Shown piece by piece: positions 8,314 to 16,504 of a stretch of DNA of 64,000 nt. Origin of the DNA: RGIG4097 sp937885645 (GTDB lineage: Bacteria; Bacillota; Clostridia; Christensenellales; CAG-917); NCBI GenBank assembly GCA_937885645.1, contig CALABJ010000018.1, positions 141,380-205,379 on the forward strand. Reading direction: 5' to 3'. A model generated the notes under the pieces. That model worked only from the letters and a program-made list of their open reading frames with translations, had not been told where the DNA came from and searched no databases. Made by a program: the position numbers and the translations under genes. Position 1 is the stretch's first letter, and every line of letters begins with the position of its first letter.

Positions 8314-9297
8314 GTGAATATGGAAATCAAACACGCATCATCATTTATGTTGGGCAATATGAGATACGTTGCCAAACTCTTTGTTTGGACACTTATCTCA
8401 GTGCTCATAATCGTGGGTGTGGCGGCGGCAATATTTATCCCTGCCGGCAACTCCCTTGAATTCAAAGACGAAATAGTTGCAGAGATAACAGCCATCAAGG
8501 ACAACGTATGGAGTTTCCTCAAAAACGACCAAGGCATCTACGATATGCTGGTCGGAGCAGAGGAGAGTCTTCTTTCAATCCTCGGTCTTCTCGCATCACA
8601 CGCAGGGGCAATGGCAGGATTCATCATTGCAGCAGTATTTTTGTATGGGCTTTACTTGTTCCTTTCAGGAATGAGTTATTATCCCACCGCATTCATTGTC
8701 AATGAACTGATGTCCTCCAACACCAGATACGGCTTTGCCGTGGCAATGGTCAAAAACATCAAATCTGCTTGCAAATTCTCATTTTGCAGAATGTTGTTGT
8801 CACTGCCCATTGACATAGGCATCATAGCAATTCTTGCAGGGGTAGGCTTTGGACTTATGAAACTCATCGGTTTCTTTGCACTGCCCATACTCCTTGTGCT
8901 TGGAGTGTGCATGTTCACTCTCCGCAGTATGCTTTATTCAGGCTGGCTTCCCAGACTCATTCATCACCCCGAAGAAAGATGCTACGCAGCATTTTCAAGA
9001 AGTCTTGTCAGTGTCAAAAATAACTTTGGCAGTTTGTTCAAGGCATTTTCACTTATCTTCTTCGTGGCATATTGCTGTGTGTTCACACTTACAGTGCCCA
9101 CCTTTGGTGTCATCAACGTTTTGATCCCCTCAATGTACTACGTGCTCCTCCGCTCAGTGGAGATGATTGGCTTCTACAAGACCAACAATATGAGTTTCTA
9201 CGTTGACGCACGCACAGTCATCAACACCGTTGAATACGGCTACCGCAAGGACAACCAAGAGGGCGAAGTTGACGAGTATAGCGACATCAACTATTAA
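8314..9297 (+). CDS. Polytopic membrane protein of unknown function
   Basis: A 325-327 residue protein with about six hydrophobic segments, the first at roughly 22-46, then 95-120, 165-205 and 235-275, with a short acidic C-terminus. I recognise no catalytic motif. The alternation of membrane helices with a conserved-looking ARTVINTVEYGYR tail recalls membrane proteins of the DUF975/YciC type only loosely. GTG 8314 has GAAAGG seven bases upstream; ATG 8320 is the alternative. The next gene starts eight bases after its stop, so the two are probably co-translated. Confidence 0.7.
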   Translation: MNMEIKHASSFMLGNMRYVAKLFVWTLISVLIIVGVAAAIFIPAGNSLEFKDEIVAEITAIKDNVWSFLKNDQGIYDMLVGAEESLLSILGLLASHAGAMAGFIIAAVFLYGLYLFLSGMSYYPTAFIVNELMSSNTRYGFAVAMVKNIKSACKFSFCRMLLSLPIDIGIIAILAGVGFGLMKLIGFFALPILLVLGVCMFTLRSMLYSGWLPRLIHHPEERCYAAFSRSLVSVKNNFGSLFKAFSLIFFVAYCCVFTLTVPTFGVINVLIPSMYYVLLRSVEMIGFYKTNNMSFYVDARTVINTVEYGYRKDNQEGEVDEYSDINY

Positions 9298-9305
9298 TTG
9301 CGACT

Positions 9306-9764
9306 ATGAAATTTAAGATGAATTTTGGCACTTTGAAGACCGCGCTTTTAGGGATAGTCACATCCCTTGCTTTTGCTGTTGTCATCGTGGACGTCTTGCT
9401 CCTTGCAGACGTATTTGGTGGCAGAGCAAACAAGGTGGTTGCAGGGGTGTCAATGGGCATATGCCTTCTTATGACGGGGGCATTTATGGCGGTGCTTTTT
9501 GGCAGTCACTATCAGCTCAAAGAGGACCATTTCAAGATTTCATTTGGCGTAATTTGGGACAAAGTCAAATATAGTAGCGTCACCCTCATCCGTCAAAACG
9601 TGGACACCAAAGAGGTGTATCTTGCACTTGAAGACGAGAGGGGAGTGCCCACCTACGCCACAATCAATTTAGTGGGGGCAGAGGCGGACAAGTTTGCCAG
9701 TGAGCTTGCAGGCAAATGCGGTATGCTTGTGGACTATTTCACCCCCGAAAAGAAAGAAAAATAG
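9306..9764 (+). CDS. Small membrane protein with PH-like domain
   Basis: A 152-residue protein with two N-terminal hydrophobic segments (about 10-36 and 44-66). A soluble beta-rich part follows (SHYQLKEDHFKISFGVIWDK, then strands ending in a helix). This order matches the bacterial PH-domain/DUF1200 arrangement. Function is unknown. It lies between the polytopic membrane protein and the acetyltransferase fusion with gaps of 8 and 11 bases, so it is part of one operon. Confidence 0.7.
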   Translation: MKFKMNFGTLKTALLGIVTSLAFAVVIVDVLLLADVFGGRANKVVAGVSMGICLLMTGAFMAVLFGSHYQLKEDHFKISFGVIWDKVKYSSVTLIRQNVDTKEVYLALEDERGVPTYATINLVGAEADKFASELAGKCGMLVDYFTPEKKEK

Positions 9765-9775
9765 CAATTTGACCC

Positions 9776-11161
9776 ATGGATTTTCGACCTTTTGACATAG
9801 AGGGCAGAGCCCTCCTCAACACCTATCTTCAAGGGAGCACCTCAGTTGGAAGCGAGTATTCTTACTATGCTTTCATCTGTTGGTTTGACCAAGTTGAATA
9901 CGCCGAGGAAGGGGGCGCACTGTATCTTCGTGCAATTGTTGAAGACGGAGATATGTACTGGCCTCCTCTTGTGAAAGAGGGCGTATCGGCAGAAGATGCT
10001 TTGAGCAGAATCCCCGATGCCACAATCTATTTTGCCAGTGAGGATTTTGTCAATGAAACATACGGCAAATATCAACTGCACTGCGAAAGAAAGTGGGCGG
10101 AATATATCTACGATGCGGGTGACTTCATAGCCCTTGAAGGCAAGCGCTATCACGCAAAGCGCAACCACATAAAGAAATTCCTGAAACTGTACAATTCCAC
10201 TGTTGAACAAATCAAACCCGAAGATAAACAGGCTGTTTTGGAGTTTGAACGTAAGTGGCTTGAAGACAAGGACTTTGACGAAAAGGCAAAGGAATCCGCC
10301 CTTCGTGAGATGGAAATCGTTGATATGTGGTATGACGAAGCAATAAAGGGCAACCTTATAGCGGACATAGTCAGAGTGGACGGCGAAATCGTAGGGGTGT
10401 CAATCGGTGAGATTATGCCCTCAGGCAACGCTGTCGTTATGTACGAAAAGGGCAATATCCAGTTTGAAGGGGTGTACAGTTATCTTGCCAACACCTTTGC
10501 AAAACGAAATTTCAGCGGTTGCAAATATATCAATCGTCAAGAGGATATGGGGCTTGAAGGACTGAGAAAGTCAAAACTCTCATACAATCCTGCATTCCTC
10601 AACAATCGCTACGTCATGACACCTTTGCAATGCGCGAAGTCACCAAACAAGTGTTGCGCCCTCACAGGCTACAAAGTGAAACGACTGACCGTAGAGGACT
10701 ACGACACAGCAATGACTTTCTTTGAAAGCGGTCGTGAGGCACTCGAGGACAAAAAGCACTTCCTCAACTACACCGAAGAGGAGTTGAAATCCGTCCTTGA
10801 AAAGGGCTTTATGCTGGGGGTTTTCGACGGCGACAAACTCCTTTCAACCTGCGCCGTTGACACCGACAAGGAATACGGCAAAAAGCTTGCAGAAATCTGC
10901 CATGCGGAAAAGCCCATCAACCACTATGAGTTTTCAGGGATAATGACCGCCCCCGAAGGTCAACGCAAGGGCATATCAAACGCCCTTTGCAGAGAGGTCA
11001 TTGAGTACGCCAAGGAAAACCTTTCACCCTGCGTCCTTTGTGCGGTTGTGCAGTATGACAATATGCGCTCAATCAACAATCTTCAAAAATTAGGTTTTGA
11101 AGAAAGGGGCAGAGCGGAATACAATGAATACGATTTCAGGTATCTTTGCAAAAACGTATAG
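9776..11161 (+). CDS. DUF2156 domain - GNAT acetyltransferase fusion
   Basis: A 461-residue two-domain protein. Residues 1 to about 290 match the DUF2156 family (related to the C-terminal part of phosphatidylglycerol lysyltransferase and to FemX-like transferases), with KRYHAKRNHIKKFLKLY as its clearest signature. Residues about 298-461 form a GNAT domain with a coenzyme A-binding stretch APEGQRKGISNALCREVI and the terminal NLQKLGFEERGR strand. Both halves have a Gcn5-like fold, so it may be an aminoacyl- or acetyl-transferase. The substrate is unknown. A cell-envelope role is inferred from family and from the alr neighbour downstream. Confidence 0.8.
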   Translation: MDFRPFDIEGRALLNTYLQGSTSVGSEYSYYAFICWFDQVEYAEEGGALYLRAIVEDGDMYWPPLVKEGVSAEDALSRIPDATIYFASEDFVNETYGKYQLHCERKWAEYIYDAGDFIALEGKRYHAKRNHIKKFLKLYNSTVEQIKPEDKQAVLEFERKWLEDKDFDEKAKESALREMEIVDMWYDEAIKGNLIADIVRVDGEIVGVSIGEIMPSGNAVVMYEKGNIQFEGVYSYLANTFAKRNFSGCKYINRQEDMGLEGLRKSKLSYNPAFLNNRYVMTPLQCAKSPNKCCALTGYKVKRLTVEDYDTAMTFFESGREALEDKKHFLNYTEEELKSVLEKGFMLGVFDGDKLLSTCAVDTDKEYGKKLAEICHAEKPINHYEFSGIMTAPEGQRKGISNALCREVIEYAKENLSPCVLCAVVQYDNMRSINNLQKLGFEERGRAEYNEYDFRYLCKNV

Positions 11162-11198
11162 TGCGCACCTATCTCTCATAAAATGAGAGGGGTGCAAA

Positions 11199-12149
11199 GT
11201 GAAGATAACAGTCAAAATCAACCTAGCAAAAATAATTGAAAACTTGAAAAAGTATGACGGCAAAAAGGTCATACTTATGGTCAAAGCGGACGCCTACGGC
11301 CATGGACTGAAAGAAGTGGCAAAGGCAACCGAGAGCCTTGTAGAGGGCTTTGGAGTTGCCACAGTAGAGGAAGGCGTCACTTTAAGAAAGTCGGGCATAA
11401 AATCAAAGATTTTAGTTGCCCAGTGGTTGCAAGATGAAATAGAGGCTGCAACTGAATACGACCTCACTTTGTCAGTTGGAGATTTTGTTCAACTTGACCT
11501 AGTGAAGAGTGTAGGCAGGGAGGCGGAAATCAAAGTCAACACCGGTATGAATAGATTTGGTTTTGACCTAGATGACACCGCTGAGTTAAGCAGAAAGTTA
11601 GATGGGTTTTCTCCCTCGGGCATATATTCCCACCTGTTCTCCCTTGAAGCCGTAAAAGGGCAGAAAGAGAGGTTCGAGAGTGTTGTCAACCTCCTCAACC
11701 TAAAAGGTGTTGGAACCCACTTGTTTTCCTCCTCATACGCTCATTTAGGCGACACCGTGAGGCTAGGGATAGGGGCGTATCAAGGGGCAATGACGGTGAC
11801 AAGCACCGTTGTTGCGGTGAGGAGATTGCGAGCAGGCGACAACGTAGGCTATGGCAACAAGATGCCAAAGTCAGGTGGAATTGCTTGGGTGTTTGGTGGC
11901 TATGCTGACGGCATATCCCGTGAAGCCCCTGCCCCCGTACTTATAGGCGGAAAACTCCGTGAAGTGTTGGCAGTGTGTATGGACACCTTTGCCGTATATG
12001 TGGGAGATGACACCGTAAAGGTCGGTGACGAGGTCACTCTATTAGGTGAAGACCTAGACCAAAACAAACTAGCAAAACTGACGGGCACAATCCCTTACGT
12101 CATCTTGACAAAGTGGAGAGGGCGCACCGAGAGGATATATCAATGTTGA
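11199..12149 (+). CDS. alr: Alanine racemase, short form
   Basis: A 316-residue PLP-dependent racemase that makes D-alanine for peptidoglycan. The PLP lysine is K29 in MVKADAYGHG. The second catalytic base is the tyrosine of DNVGYGNK. The RLGIGAYQG and VCMDTFAV segments correspond to the phosphate-binding and late-barrel motifs. Most Alr proteins have 360-390 residues, so this one is about 50-60 shorter, with compact loops but no lost motif. It overlaps the next gene by seven bases. Confidence 0.9.
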   Translation: MKITVKINLAKIIENLKKYDGKKVILMVKADAYGHGLKEVAKATESLVEGFGVATVEEGVTLRKSGIKSKILVAQWLQDEIEAATEYDLTLSVGDFVQLDLVKSVGREAEIKVNTGMNRFGFDLDDTAELSRKLDGFSPSGIYSHLFSLEAVKGQKERFESVVNLLNLKGVGTHLFSSSYAHLGDTVRLGIGAYQGAMTVTSTVVAVRRLRAGDNVGYGNKMPKSGGIAWVFGGYADGISREAPAPVLIGGKLREVLAVCMDTFAVYVGDDTVKVGDEVTLLGEDLDQNKLAKLTGTIPYVILTKWRGRTERIYQC

Positions 12150-12727
12150 AGCAAGAGGCACGGAAGATTGCACGCTCAAGGATAGCCAAAATGAGCGATG
12201 CGGAAAGAGAATGGGCAAGCGACAGCATCATAGATGCTGTGTCAAGCCTTGACCTGTTCAAACAAGCCAAAAAGATATTCATCTATCTTGGCACTTCCAC
12301 CGAGCCTGACACCCACGAAATCGTCGGTCTTGCCCTTGCAATGGAAAAGACGGTTGCCGTCCCCAGAGTGCGAGGAGATGAGATGGACGCAATCTCAATC
12401 ACTCCTTTCACTGATTTTAGGACAAACAAGTGGGGCATACTTGAGCCTGCCAAAGGCTATCCTCTTGACGAGGTTGACCTTGCCATCATACCCTTAGTGG
12501 CATTTGACGGCTTGAAAAGAGTAGGTCACGGCAAAGGATATTACGACAAATTCCTGTCCACCCACCCCTGCAAAAAGTTGGGTTTAGCCTTTGATTGTCA
12601 GTCAGTTGAGGGGCTTCAATGCGACTCCTTTGACGTACCCCTTGATCTTCTTGTCACCGAAAAACGTATCGTGACCAGCAGTAGAAAAACCACCGAAAAC
12701 AAGTTTGGGAGAGAAATATGCGAGTAA
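12143..12727 (+). CDS. 5-formyltetrahydrofolate cyclo-ligase
   Basis: A 194-residue enzyme (MTHFS family) that converts 5-formyl-THF to 5,10-methenyl-THF using ATP. The diagnostic motif is VGHGKGYYDKFL, with the substrate-side LAFDCQ and final LVTEKRIV strand. An earlier frame opening exists, but ATG 12143 is chosen because GAGAGG lies eight bases upstream and MLKQEARKIARSRI is the normal N-terminus. It overlaps both alr (7 bases) and the next gene (10 bases), so translation is coupled. It links functionally with folD at 57.4 kb. Confidence 0.92.
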   Translation: MLKQEARKIARSRIAKMSDAEREWASDSIIDAVSSLDLFKQAKKIFIYLGTSTEPDTHEIVGLALAMEKTVAVPRVRGDEMDAISITPFTDFRTNKWGILEPAKGYPLDEVDLAIIPLVAFDGLKRVGHGKGYYDKFLSTHPCKKLGLAFDCQSVEGLQCDSFDVPLDLLVTEKRIVTSSRKTTENKFGREICE

Positions 12728-13725
12728 TATCAGGAAAATATAGAGGCAGAAGGCTGTTTTCTCCCGAGGGTGACCTTGTCCGTCCCACCACGGATAGGAT
12801 AAAGGAAACCATATTCAACGTGTTGCAGTTCAGAGTGCAAGACGCAGTGTGCCTAGACCTGTTTGCAGGCAGTGGAGCACTGGGCATAGAGTGTTTGTCA
12901 CGTGGAGCAAAAGAGGTTGTTTTTGGTGACAAAAGCCCTCAAAGCATTGATCTTGTCAAGAGAAATCTTCAAGGGATAGAGGGCAACTATCGTGTCATAG
13001 CCGGTGACTTTTTGTCAGTGCTAGGAGGCCTCAACACAAAGTTTGACCTTGTATTCATCGACCCTCCCTACAAGTCAAATCTTGGTGGCATAGCCGTTGA
13101 ATACGTCATCAACAAAGGGCTTCTTCGTGATGACGGCGTCATCTACTTTGAGCACGGTGATGAAATCACTTTCACCCCTCCCGCAGGCTACAAAACCCGC
13201 ACCAAAAAAATGGGATATACAGTGGGTGAATTCATCTCAAAGAGCAACGTGGCAATGATGACAGGCAGTTTTGACCCCATGACCAAAGGTCATGAAGCAC
13301 TCCTTGAAGAGGGGCTTTCACGATATGACGAAGTGATTGTGGCTTGCCTTGTCAACGAGGAGAAGGAGTATTTCTTCACCCCAGAAGAGCGTGTTGCCAT
13401 TGTAGAAGCGGCAATATCAGGCAAAAAGGGCGCAAGGGTAGTGTATAGTGACGGCATGGCGGTGGACCTTGCAAAGAAGGAAGGCGCAACCGTATTCCTT
13501 AGAGGAATCCGTGGAGAAGAGGACAGAGAGTATGAAAACTTTGTCCGTGACTACAACCTGACTCACGGCGGTATCGACACCGACATCGTCACCCTAGACC
13601 GCTACGCAGACGTGTCCTCAACAAAAGTACGAGAGGAACTGAAAGAAGGCAACTTCCGCCATATCCCCGCAGGGGCAGTTATGACGGTGATGAACATTTT
13701 AAAAGAAAAAAATCACAATAGATGA
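12718..13725 (+). CDS. rsmD-coaD: RsmD-CoaD fusion: 16S rRNA m2G966 methyltransferase and phosphopantetheine adenylyltransferase
   Basis: One 335-residue frame joins two enzymes normally encoded by adjacent genes. Residues 1 to about 175 are RsmD: MRVISGKYRGRRL, SAM site DLFAGSGALGIE and catalytic DPPY. Residues from about 178 are CoaD: GSFDPMTKGHEAL (nucleotide site), RGIRGEEDREYEN and VSSTKVREE. The junction has no linker and no internal stop, and no ATG replaces the usual CoaD start; the reading frame continues through FISKSNVAMMTGSFDP. CoaD catalyses the penultimate step of coenzyme A synthesis. The fusion implies equal amounts of both activities. Confidence 0.92.
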   Translation: MRVISGKYRGRRLFSPEGDLVRPTTDRIKETIFNVLQFRVQDAVCLDLFAGSGALGIECLSRGAKEVVFGDKSPQSIDLVKRNLQGIEGNYRVIAGDFLSVLGGLNTKFDLVFIDPPYKSNLGGIAVEYVINKGLLRDDGVIYFEHGDEITFTPPAGYKTRTKKMGYTVGEFISKSNVAMMTGSFDPMTKGHEALLEEGLSRYDEVIVACLVNEEKEYFFTPEERVAIVEAAISGKKGARVVYSDGMAVDLAKKEGATVFLRGIRGEEDREYENFVRDYNLTHGGIDTDIVTLDRYADVSSTKVREELKEGNFRHIPAGAVMTVMNILKEKNHNR

Positions 13726-13732
13726 GGAAGAT

Positions 13733-14179
13733 ATGGAAACTATCGAAGCATTGTTGAATGAAATTGAAAGCGAAGTTTTGAGAGCGAAAAAGGCAACTTT
13801 TTCAAACACAGACGTACTTGTCAATCGTCAAGTTATGTTGTCACTTATCAACCGCTTTAGAGGCGCATATCCCAGCGCACTCCGTGAAGCGGAACAAATC
13901 AAGAGAGACCGTGACGAAATCATTGACAAAGCCAATCAATATGCAGAAAGCATTTGCGACAACGCAGAAAACCAAGTGAAAGCAATGATTGCAGAAACTG
14001 AAATTCTCCGTCAAGCAAAGGAAGACGCAGAAGCACTCCGCAAGGAAGCACAAGAAAACTACGACAAGATGGACTATGAAGCCCGCGCCCTTGCCTTCAA
14101 CCTTTTGGACAGCGCCGAAAAAGCACTGAAAGAAAGCATGAACATCATCAACGGCAGAAAGCGCAAACTTGTCGAATAA
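13733..14179 (+). CDS. Coiled-coil protein downstream of coaD
   Basis: A 148-residue, charged, almost wholly helical protein (AEQIKRDRDEIIDKANQYAE..., KEDAEALRKEAQENYDKM). It resembles the short coiled-coil proteins, often labelled ATPase or F-type b-subunit-like, that follow coaD in many Clostridia; it has no Walker motif and no membrane helix. Function unknown. It starts seven bases after the fusion gene with GAGGAAG as ribosome site. A hairpin (GAGTTTG-CTTG-CAAACTC, 14189-14206) lies just after its stop. Confidence 0.75.
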   Translation: METIEALLNEIESEVLRAKKATFSNTDVLVNRQVMLSLINRFRGAYPSALREAEQIKRDRDEIIDKANQYAESICDNAENQVKAMIAETEILRQAKEDAEALRKEAQENYDKMDYEARALAFNLLDSAEKALKESMNIINGRKRKLVE

Positions 14180-14222
14180 TTCTTGACCGAGTTTGCTTGC
14201 AAACTCACTCTTGGGAGTATAT

Positions 14223-15791
14223 ATGAAAAATTTGTTCAAAATCCTTGCAATAGTGCTGGTGATGGTCTTTTCATTGTCAGTGTTTGTTGCTTGCGACGTA
14301 CTGAAAGATATAGGCAACATCATCGGCGGAAACGGTGACGTAGGCTCAGGCGATGGTGACGGCACAGGAGACGGCGGAAGTGGCTCAGGTGACGGAGGCA
14401 GTGGCTCAGGCAGTGGCACCTACACCCTTGACGTATATGCCATCAACGATATGCACGGCAAATTCACGGACACCGATGCTCAACCCGGCGTTGATGAAAT
14501 GACCACCTATCTTAGAAAGGTCCAAAACGAGCAAAACGCCCTTCTTTTGTCATCGGGAGATATGTGGCAGGGCAGTTGTGAAAGTGGTCTTACAAAGGGC
14601 AACATCATCACCGACTGGATGAATGAGTTGGGCTTTTCAGCTATGACTCTGGGCAATCACGAATTTGACTGGGGCGAAGAGCCTGTCAAAGCCAACGCAG
14701 AGATTGCAGAGTTTCCCCTTCTTGCCATCAATGTTTACGATGTAGATACCAATCAAAGAGTTGACTATTGTCAGCCCTCTGTCCTAGTTGACAAGGGTGA
14801 TGTGCAAATCGGCATCATCGGCGCAATCGGTGACTGCTATTCCTCAATCTCCGCCGACCAAGTTGAAGGCATCTATTTCAAGACTGATGCAGAGCTCACC
14901 GACCTTGTAAAGGCAGAGTCACAAAAGCTGAAAACTGAGGGGGCAGACTTCATCATTTACTCCCTCCACGACGGCTACGGCAAGAGCTATTCCAGTGACA
15001 AATATCTTGTAGGGGACCAATTCAGCAATGAGGAAGGCCCTTATTACGACACCTCACTTTCCAACGGCTATGTTGACTTGGTTTTTGAAGCCCACAGCCA
15101 CCAAAGCTACGTCATCAAGGATGAATACGGCGTCTATCACCTGCAAGGTGGCGGTGACAACACAAAGGGTATGACCCATGCACAAGTTGTTTTCAATCTG
15201 ACTGACGACACCGTCCGCGTCGGCACCGCAGAAATACTTAGACACTCCGTCTATTCAAATCTTGCCGAAGACGAAATCGTTGACAAACTTCTTGAAAAGT
15301 ATGACGATTTGGTTGGCACAATGTACGACACCATCGGCGTCAACCGCACCACAATAGGCAGCACCCAAATCAAAAACCTTGTTGCTCGTCTTTACTACGA
15401 AGCAGGGGTAGAGGAGTGGGGCGACTCTTACGACATAGTTTTGGGTGGTGGTTATCTCTCAGTCCGCTCACCCTATGACCTAAATAGCGGTGTGGTCAAC
15501 TACTCAATGCTTTATATGCTTTTGCCCTTTGACAACGAAGTTGTCCTTTGCTCAATCAAGGGCAGTGACCTGAGGCGCAGATACTTTGAAAACGGCAGTT
15601 ATTTCATCTACGTAGGTGACTACGGCAACACCGTCCGCAACAACATAGTGGACACCGCCACTTACTATATCATCACAGACACCTACAACCTTGTCTATAA
15701 GGCCAACAAACTGACCTTTGTGGCGTCACTCGGTCCTGTGTATGCCCGCGACCTTGTGGCAGACTACGTCGCCGAAGGTGGCCTCAACTAG
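14223..15791 (+). CDS. Lipoprotein 5'-nucleotidase/UshA-family metallophosphoesterase
   Basis: A 522-residue secreted enzyme. It has a lipoprotein signal peptide with lipobox FVAC near residue 24, then a Gly/Ser/Asp linker of about 35 residues. The N-terminal metallophosphoesterase domain follows: YAINDMHGKF, SSGDMWQG, TLGNHEFDWG, LHDG and EAHSHQ supply the metal ligands. A 5'-nucleotidase C-terminal domain ends the protein. It probably hydrolyses nucleotides or related phosphates outside the membrane. ATG 14223 has GGAG seven bases upstream; an in-frame opening 30 bases earlier lies in a hairpin and is rejected. Confidence 0.9.
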   Translation: MKNLFKILAIVLVMVFSLSVFVACDVLKDIGNIIGGNGDVGSGDGDGTGDGGSGSGDGGSGSGSGTYTLDVYAINDMHGKFTDTDAQPGVDEMTTYLRKVQNEQNALLLSSGDMWQGSCESGLTKGNIITDWMNELGFSAMTLGNHEFDWGEEPVKANAEIAEFPLLAINVYDVDTNQRVDYCQPSVLVDKGDVQIGIIGAIGDCYSSISADQVEGIYFKTDAELTDLVKAESQKLKTEGADFIIYSLHDGYGKSYSSDKYLVGDQFSNEEGPYYDTSLSNGYVDLVFEAHSHQSYVIKDEYGVYHLQGGGDNTKGMTHAQVVFNLTDDTVRVGTAEILRHSVYSNLAEDEIVDKLLEKYDDLVGTMYDTIGVNRTTIGSTQIKNLVARLYYEAGVEEWGDSYDIVLGGGYLSVRSPYDLNSGVVNYSMLYMLLPFDNEVVLCSIKGSDLRRRYFENGSYFIYVGDYGNTVRNNIVDTATYYIITDTYNLVYKANKLTFVASLGPVYARDLVADYVAEGGLN

Positions 15792-15810
15792 CCCTCTAGA
15801 GCCCAAACAA

Positions 15811-15840
15811 AAAACCTCCCACCTAGGGAGGTTTTATTTT
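15811..15840 (+). terminator. Rho-independent terminator of the 5'-nucleotidase gene
   Basis: AAAACCTCCC / GGGAGGTTTT with loop ACCTA, then ATTTT. Confidence 0.85.
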
Positions 15841-15920
15841 GTCCAACTAAAAACACACAGTGTGAGTTGGTGCCGTAGGCACGTTGGGCAAAGCCCAACA
15901 CAAGCCTCACTTGGTCGCAT

Positions 15921-15954
15921 AAAAAGAACCAAGTCTGTTGACTTGGTTCTTTTT
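15921..15954 (-). terminator. Terminator after the tRNA-Leu 3' echo
   Basis: A perfect 15-bp stem, AAAAAGAACCAAGTC / GACTTGGTTCTTTTT, loop TGTT; usable in both directions. It directly follows the CCA of the echo on the minus strand. Confidence 0.85.
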
Positions 15955-16102
15955 CTTGGTGCGGCCAGTGTGTACTTGTAGTGAACGGAGTGAGCGTAAT
16001 AGCGAAACAAGTGTGCTAGCACACAAAAGTTGAGCGCCACTCACACAGTGTGAGTTCGCACCAAAGGTGCGTGTGTTTTCAACACACAAAGTTCACTGCC
16101 GC

Positions 16103-16131
16103 AAAAAAAAAGACAAGCTTTTGCTTGTCTT
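16103..16131 (-). terminator. Terminator of tRNA-Leu
   Basis: On the minus strand, AAGACAAGC / GCTTGTCTT with a four-base loop and a run of T starts immediately after the tRNA CCA. Confidence 0.9.
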
Positions 16132-16215
16132 TGGTGCGGCCAGTGAGACTTGAACTCACACGGTCGTCCCATACGCCCCTCAAACGTACGCGTCTGCCTA
16201 TTCCGCCATGGCCGC
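16132..16215 (-). tRNA. tRNA-Leu(GAG)
   Basis: Read on the minus strand: acceptor GCGGCCA pairs with TGGCCGC, discriminator A, and CCA is encoded (16132-16134). The anticodon loop TTGAGGG, with stem TACGT / GCGTA, gives anticodon GAG. The variable arm is long, as in class II leucine tRNAs, and the T-arm contains GTTCAAGTC. Its 3' end is repeated 175 bp downstream. Confidence 0.95.
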
Positions 16216-16228
16216 ACATAGTGTCACT

Positions 16229-16257
16229 ATTATATGACACTGAATTTTCAATGTCAA
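16229..16257 (-). promoter_or_regulatory. Promoter of tRNA-Leu
   Basis: On the minus strand TTGACA, 17 bp, TATAAT, a consensus promoter; the start falls about 7 nt before the tRNA 5' end. Confidence 0.88.
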
Positions 16258-16272
16258 GAAATTTACATCAAA

Positions 16273-16301
16273 TTGTCAACTTTTTTCTTTGAGAATATAC
16301 T
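16273..16301 (+). promoter_or_regulatory. Promoter placed directly on a small gene
   Basis: TTGTCA (16273-16278), 17 bp, TATACT (16296-16301). The expected start site (about 16308) coincides with the ATG of the 47-codon frame, so the transcript could be leaderless. Confidence 0.6.
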
Positions 16302-16306
16302 ATATT

Positions 16307-16450
16307 ATGCTGTGTGACGGTCTTGATCTCAATATGCTTGCTATAAGTGTGGCAAATATTCTTGCCGAGGGAAAGAGCAAACAAGAGATTTTAGAGTTGC
16401 TACAATTTTTGTCGGTGTTGCAGTGTGCTTTGAAAAGTTATATCTTTTGA
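16307..16450 (+). CDS. Small 47-residue protein, possibly leaderless
   Basis: The frame encodes MLCDGLDLNMLAISVANILA, then EGKSKQEILELLQFLSVLQ and a short tail. The pattern DLN-LAIS-ANILAEGKS-EELELL is that of a family of short Firmicutes proteins (DUF6774-like) of unknown function. The frame lies between tRNA-Leu and the phosphoribosyltransferase gene and has its own promoter, but no ribosome site at a proper distance. An internal ATG at 16334 is an alternative start. Reality as a gene rests on the family-like sequence. Confidence 0.55.
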   Translation: MLCDGLDLNMLAISVANILAEGKSKQEILELLQFLSVLQCALKSYIF

Positions 16451-16458
16451 TTTTTGTC

Positions 16459-16487
16459 TTGTAAAAATATTGGATTTATATTATAAT
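16459..16487 (+). promoter_or_regulatory. Promoter of the phosphoribosyltransferase gene
   Basis: TTGTAA (16459-16464), 17 bp, TATAAT (16482-16487). Confidence 0.8.
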
Positions 16488-16504
16488 AGTCGGGCGAGGT
16501 TATT

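Larger units (their letters stand above)
15846..16131 (-). repeat. tRNA-Leu 3'-end echo module (locus A)
   Basis: No gene lies between 15792 and 16131. Read on the minus strand, the segment after tRNA-Leu holds a terminator. Hairpins GTGTGTTGAAAACACAC and GCACC-TTT-GGTGC come next, then GAACTCACACTGTGTGAGT followed by GGCGCTC. The core TTTCGCTATTACGCTCA lies at about 15990-16007. An exact copy of the last 14 nt of the tRNA including CCA (15957-15970) follows, then a second terminator, and a partial second module (TTGGGCTTTGCCCAA, GTGCCTACGGCAC, CAACTCACACTGTGTG). The copy starts 175 bp from the original. Confidence 0.8.

Noticed and set aside
15846..16131. Degenerate second tRNA gene downstream of tRNA-Leu
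   Set aside because: Only the last 14 nt match; there is no anticodon arm, D-arm or 5' acceptor strand to pair with.
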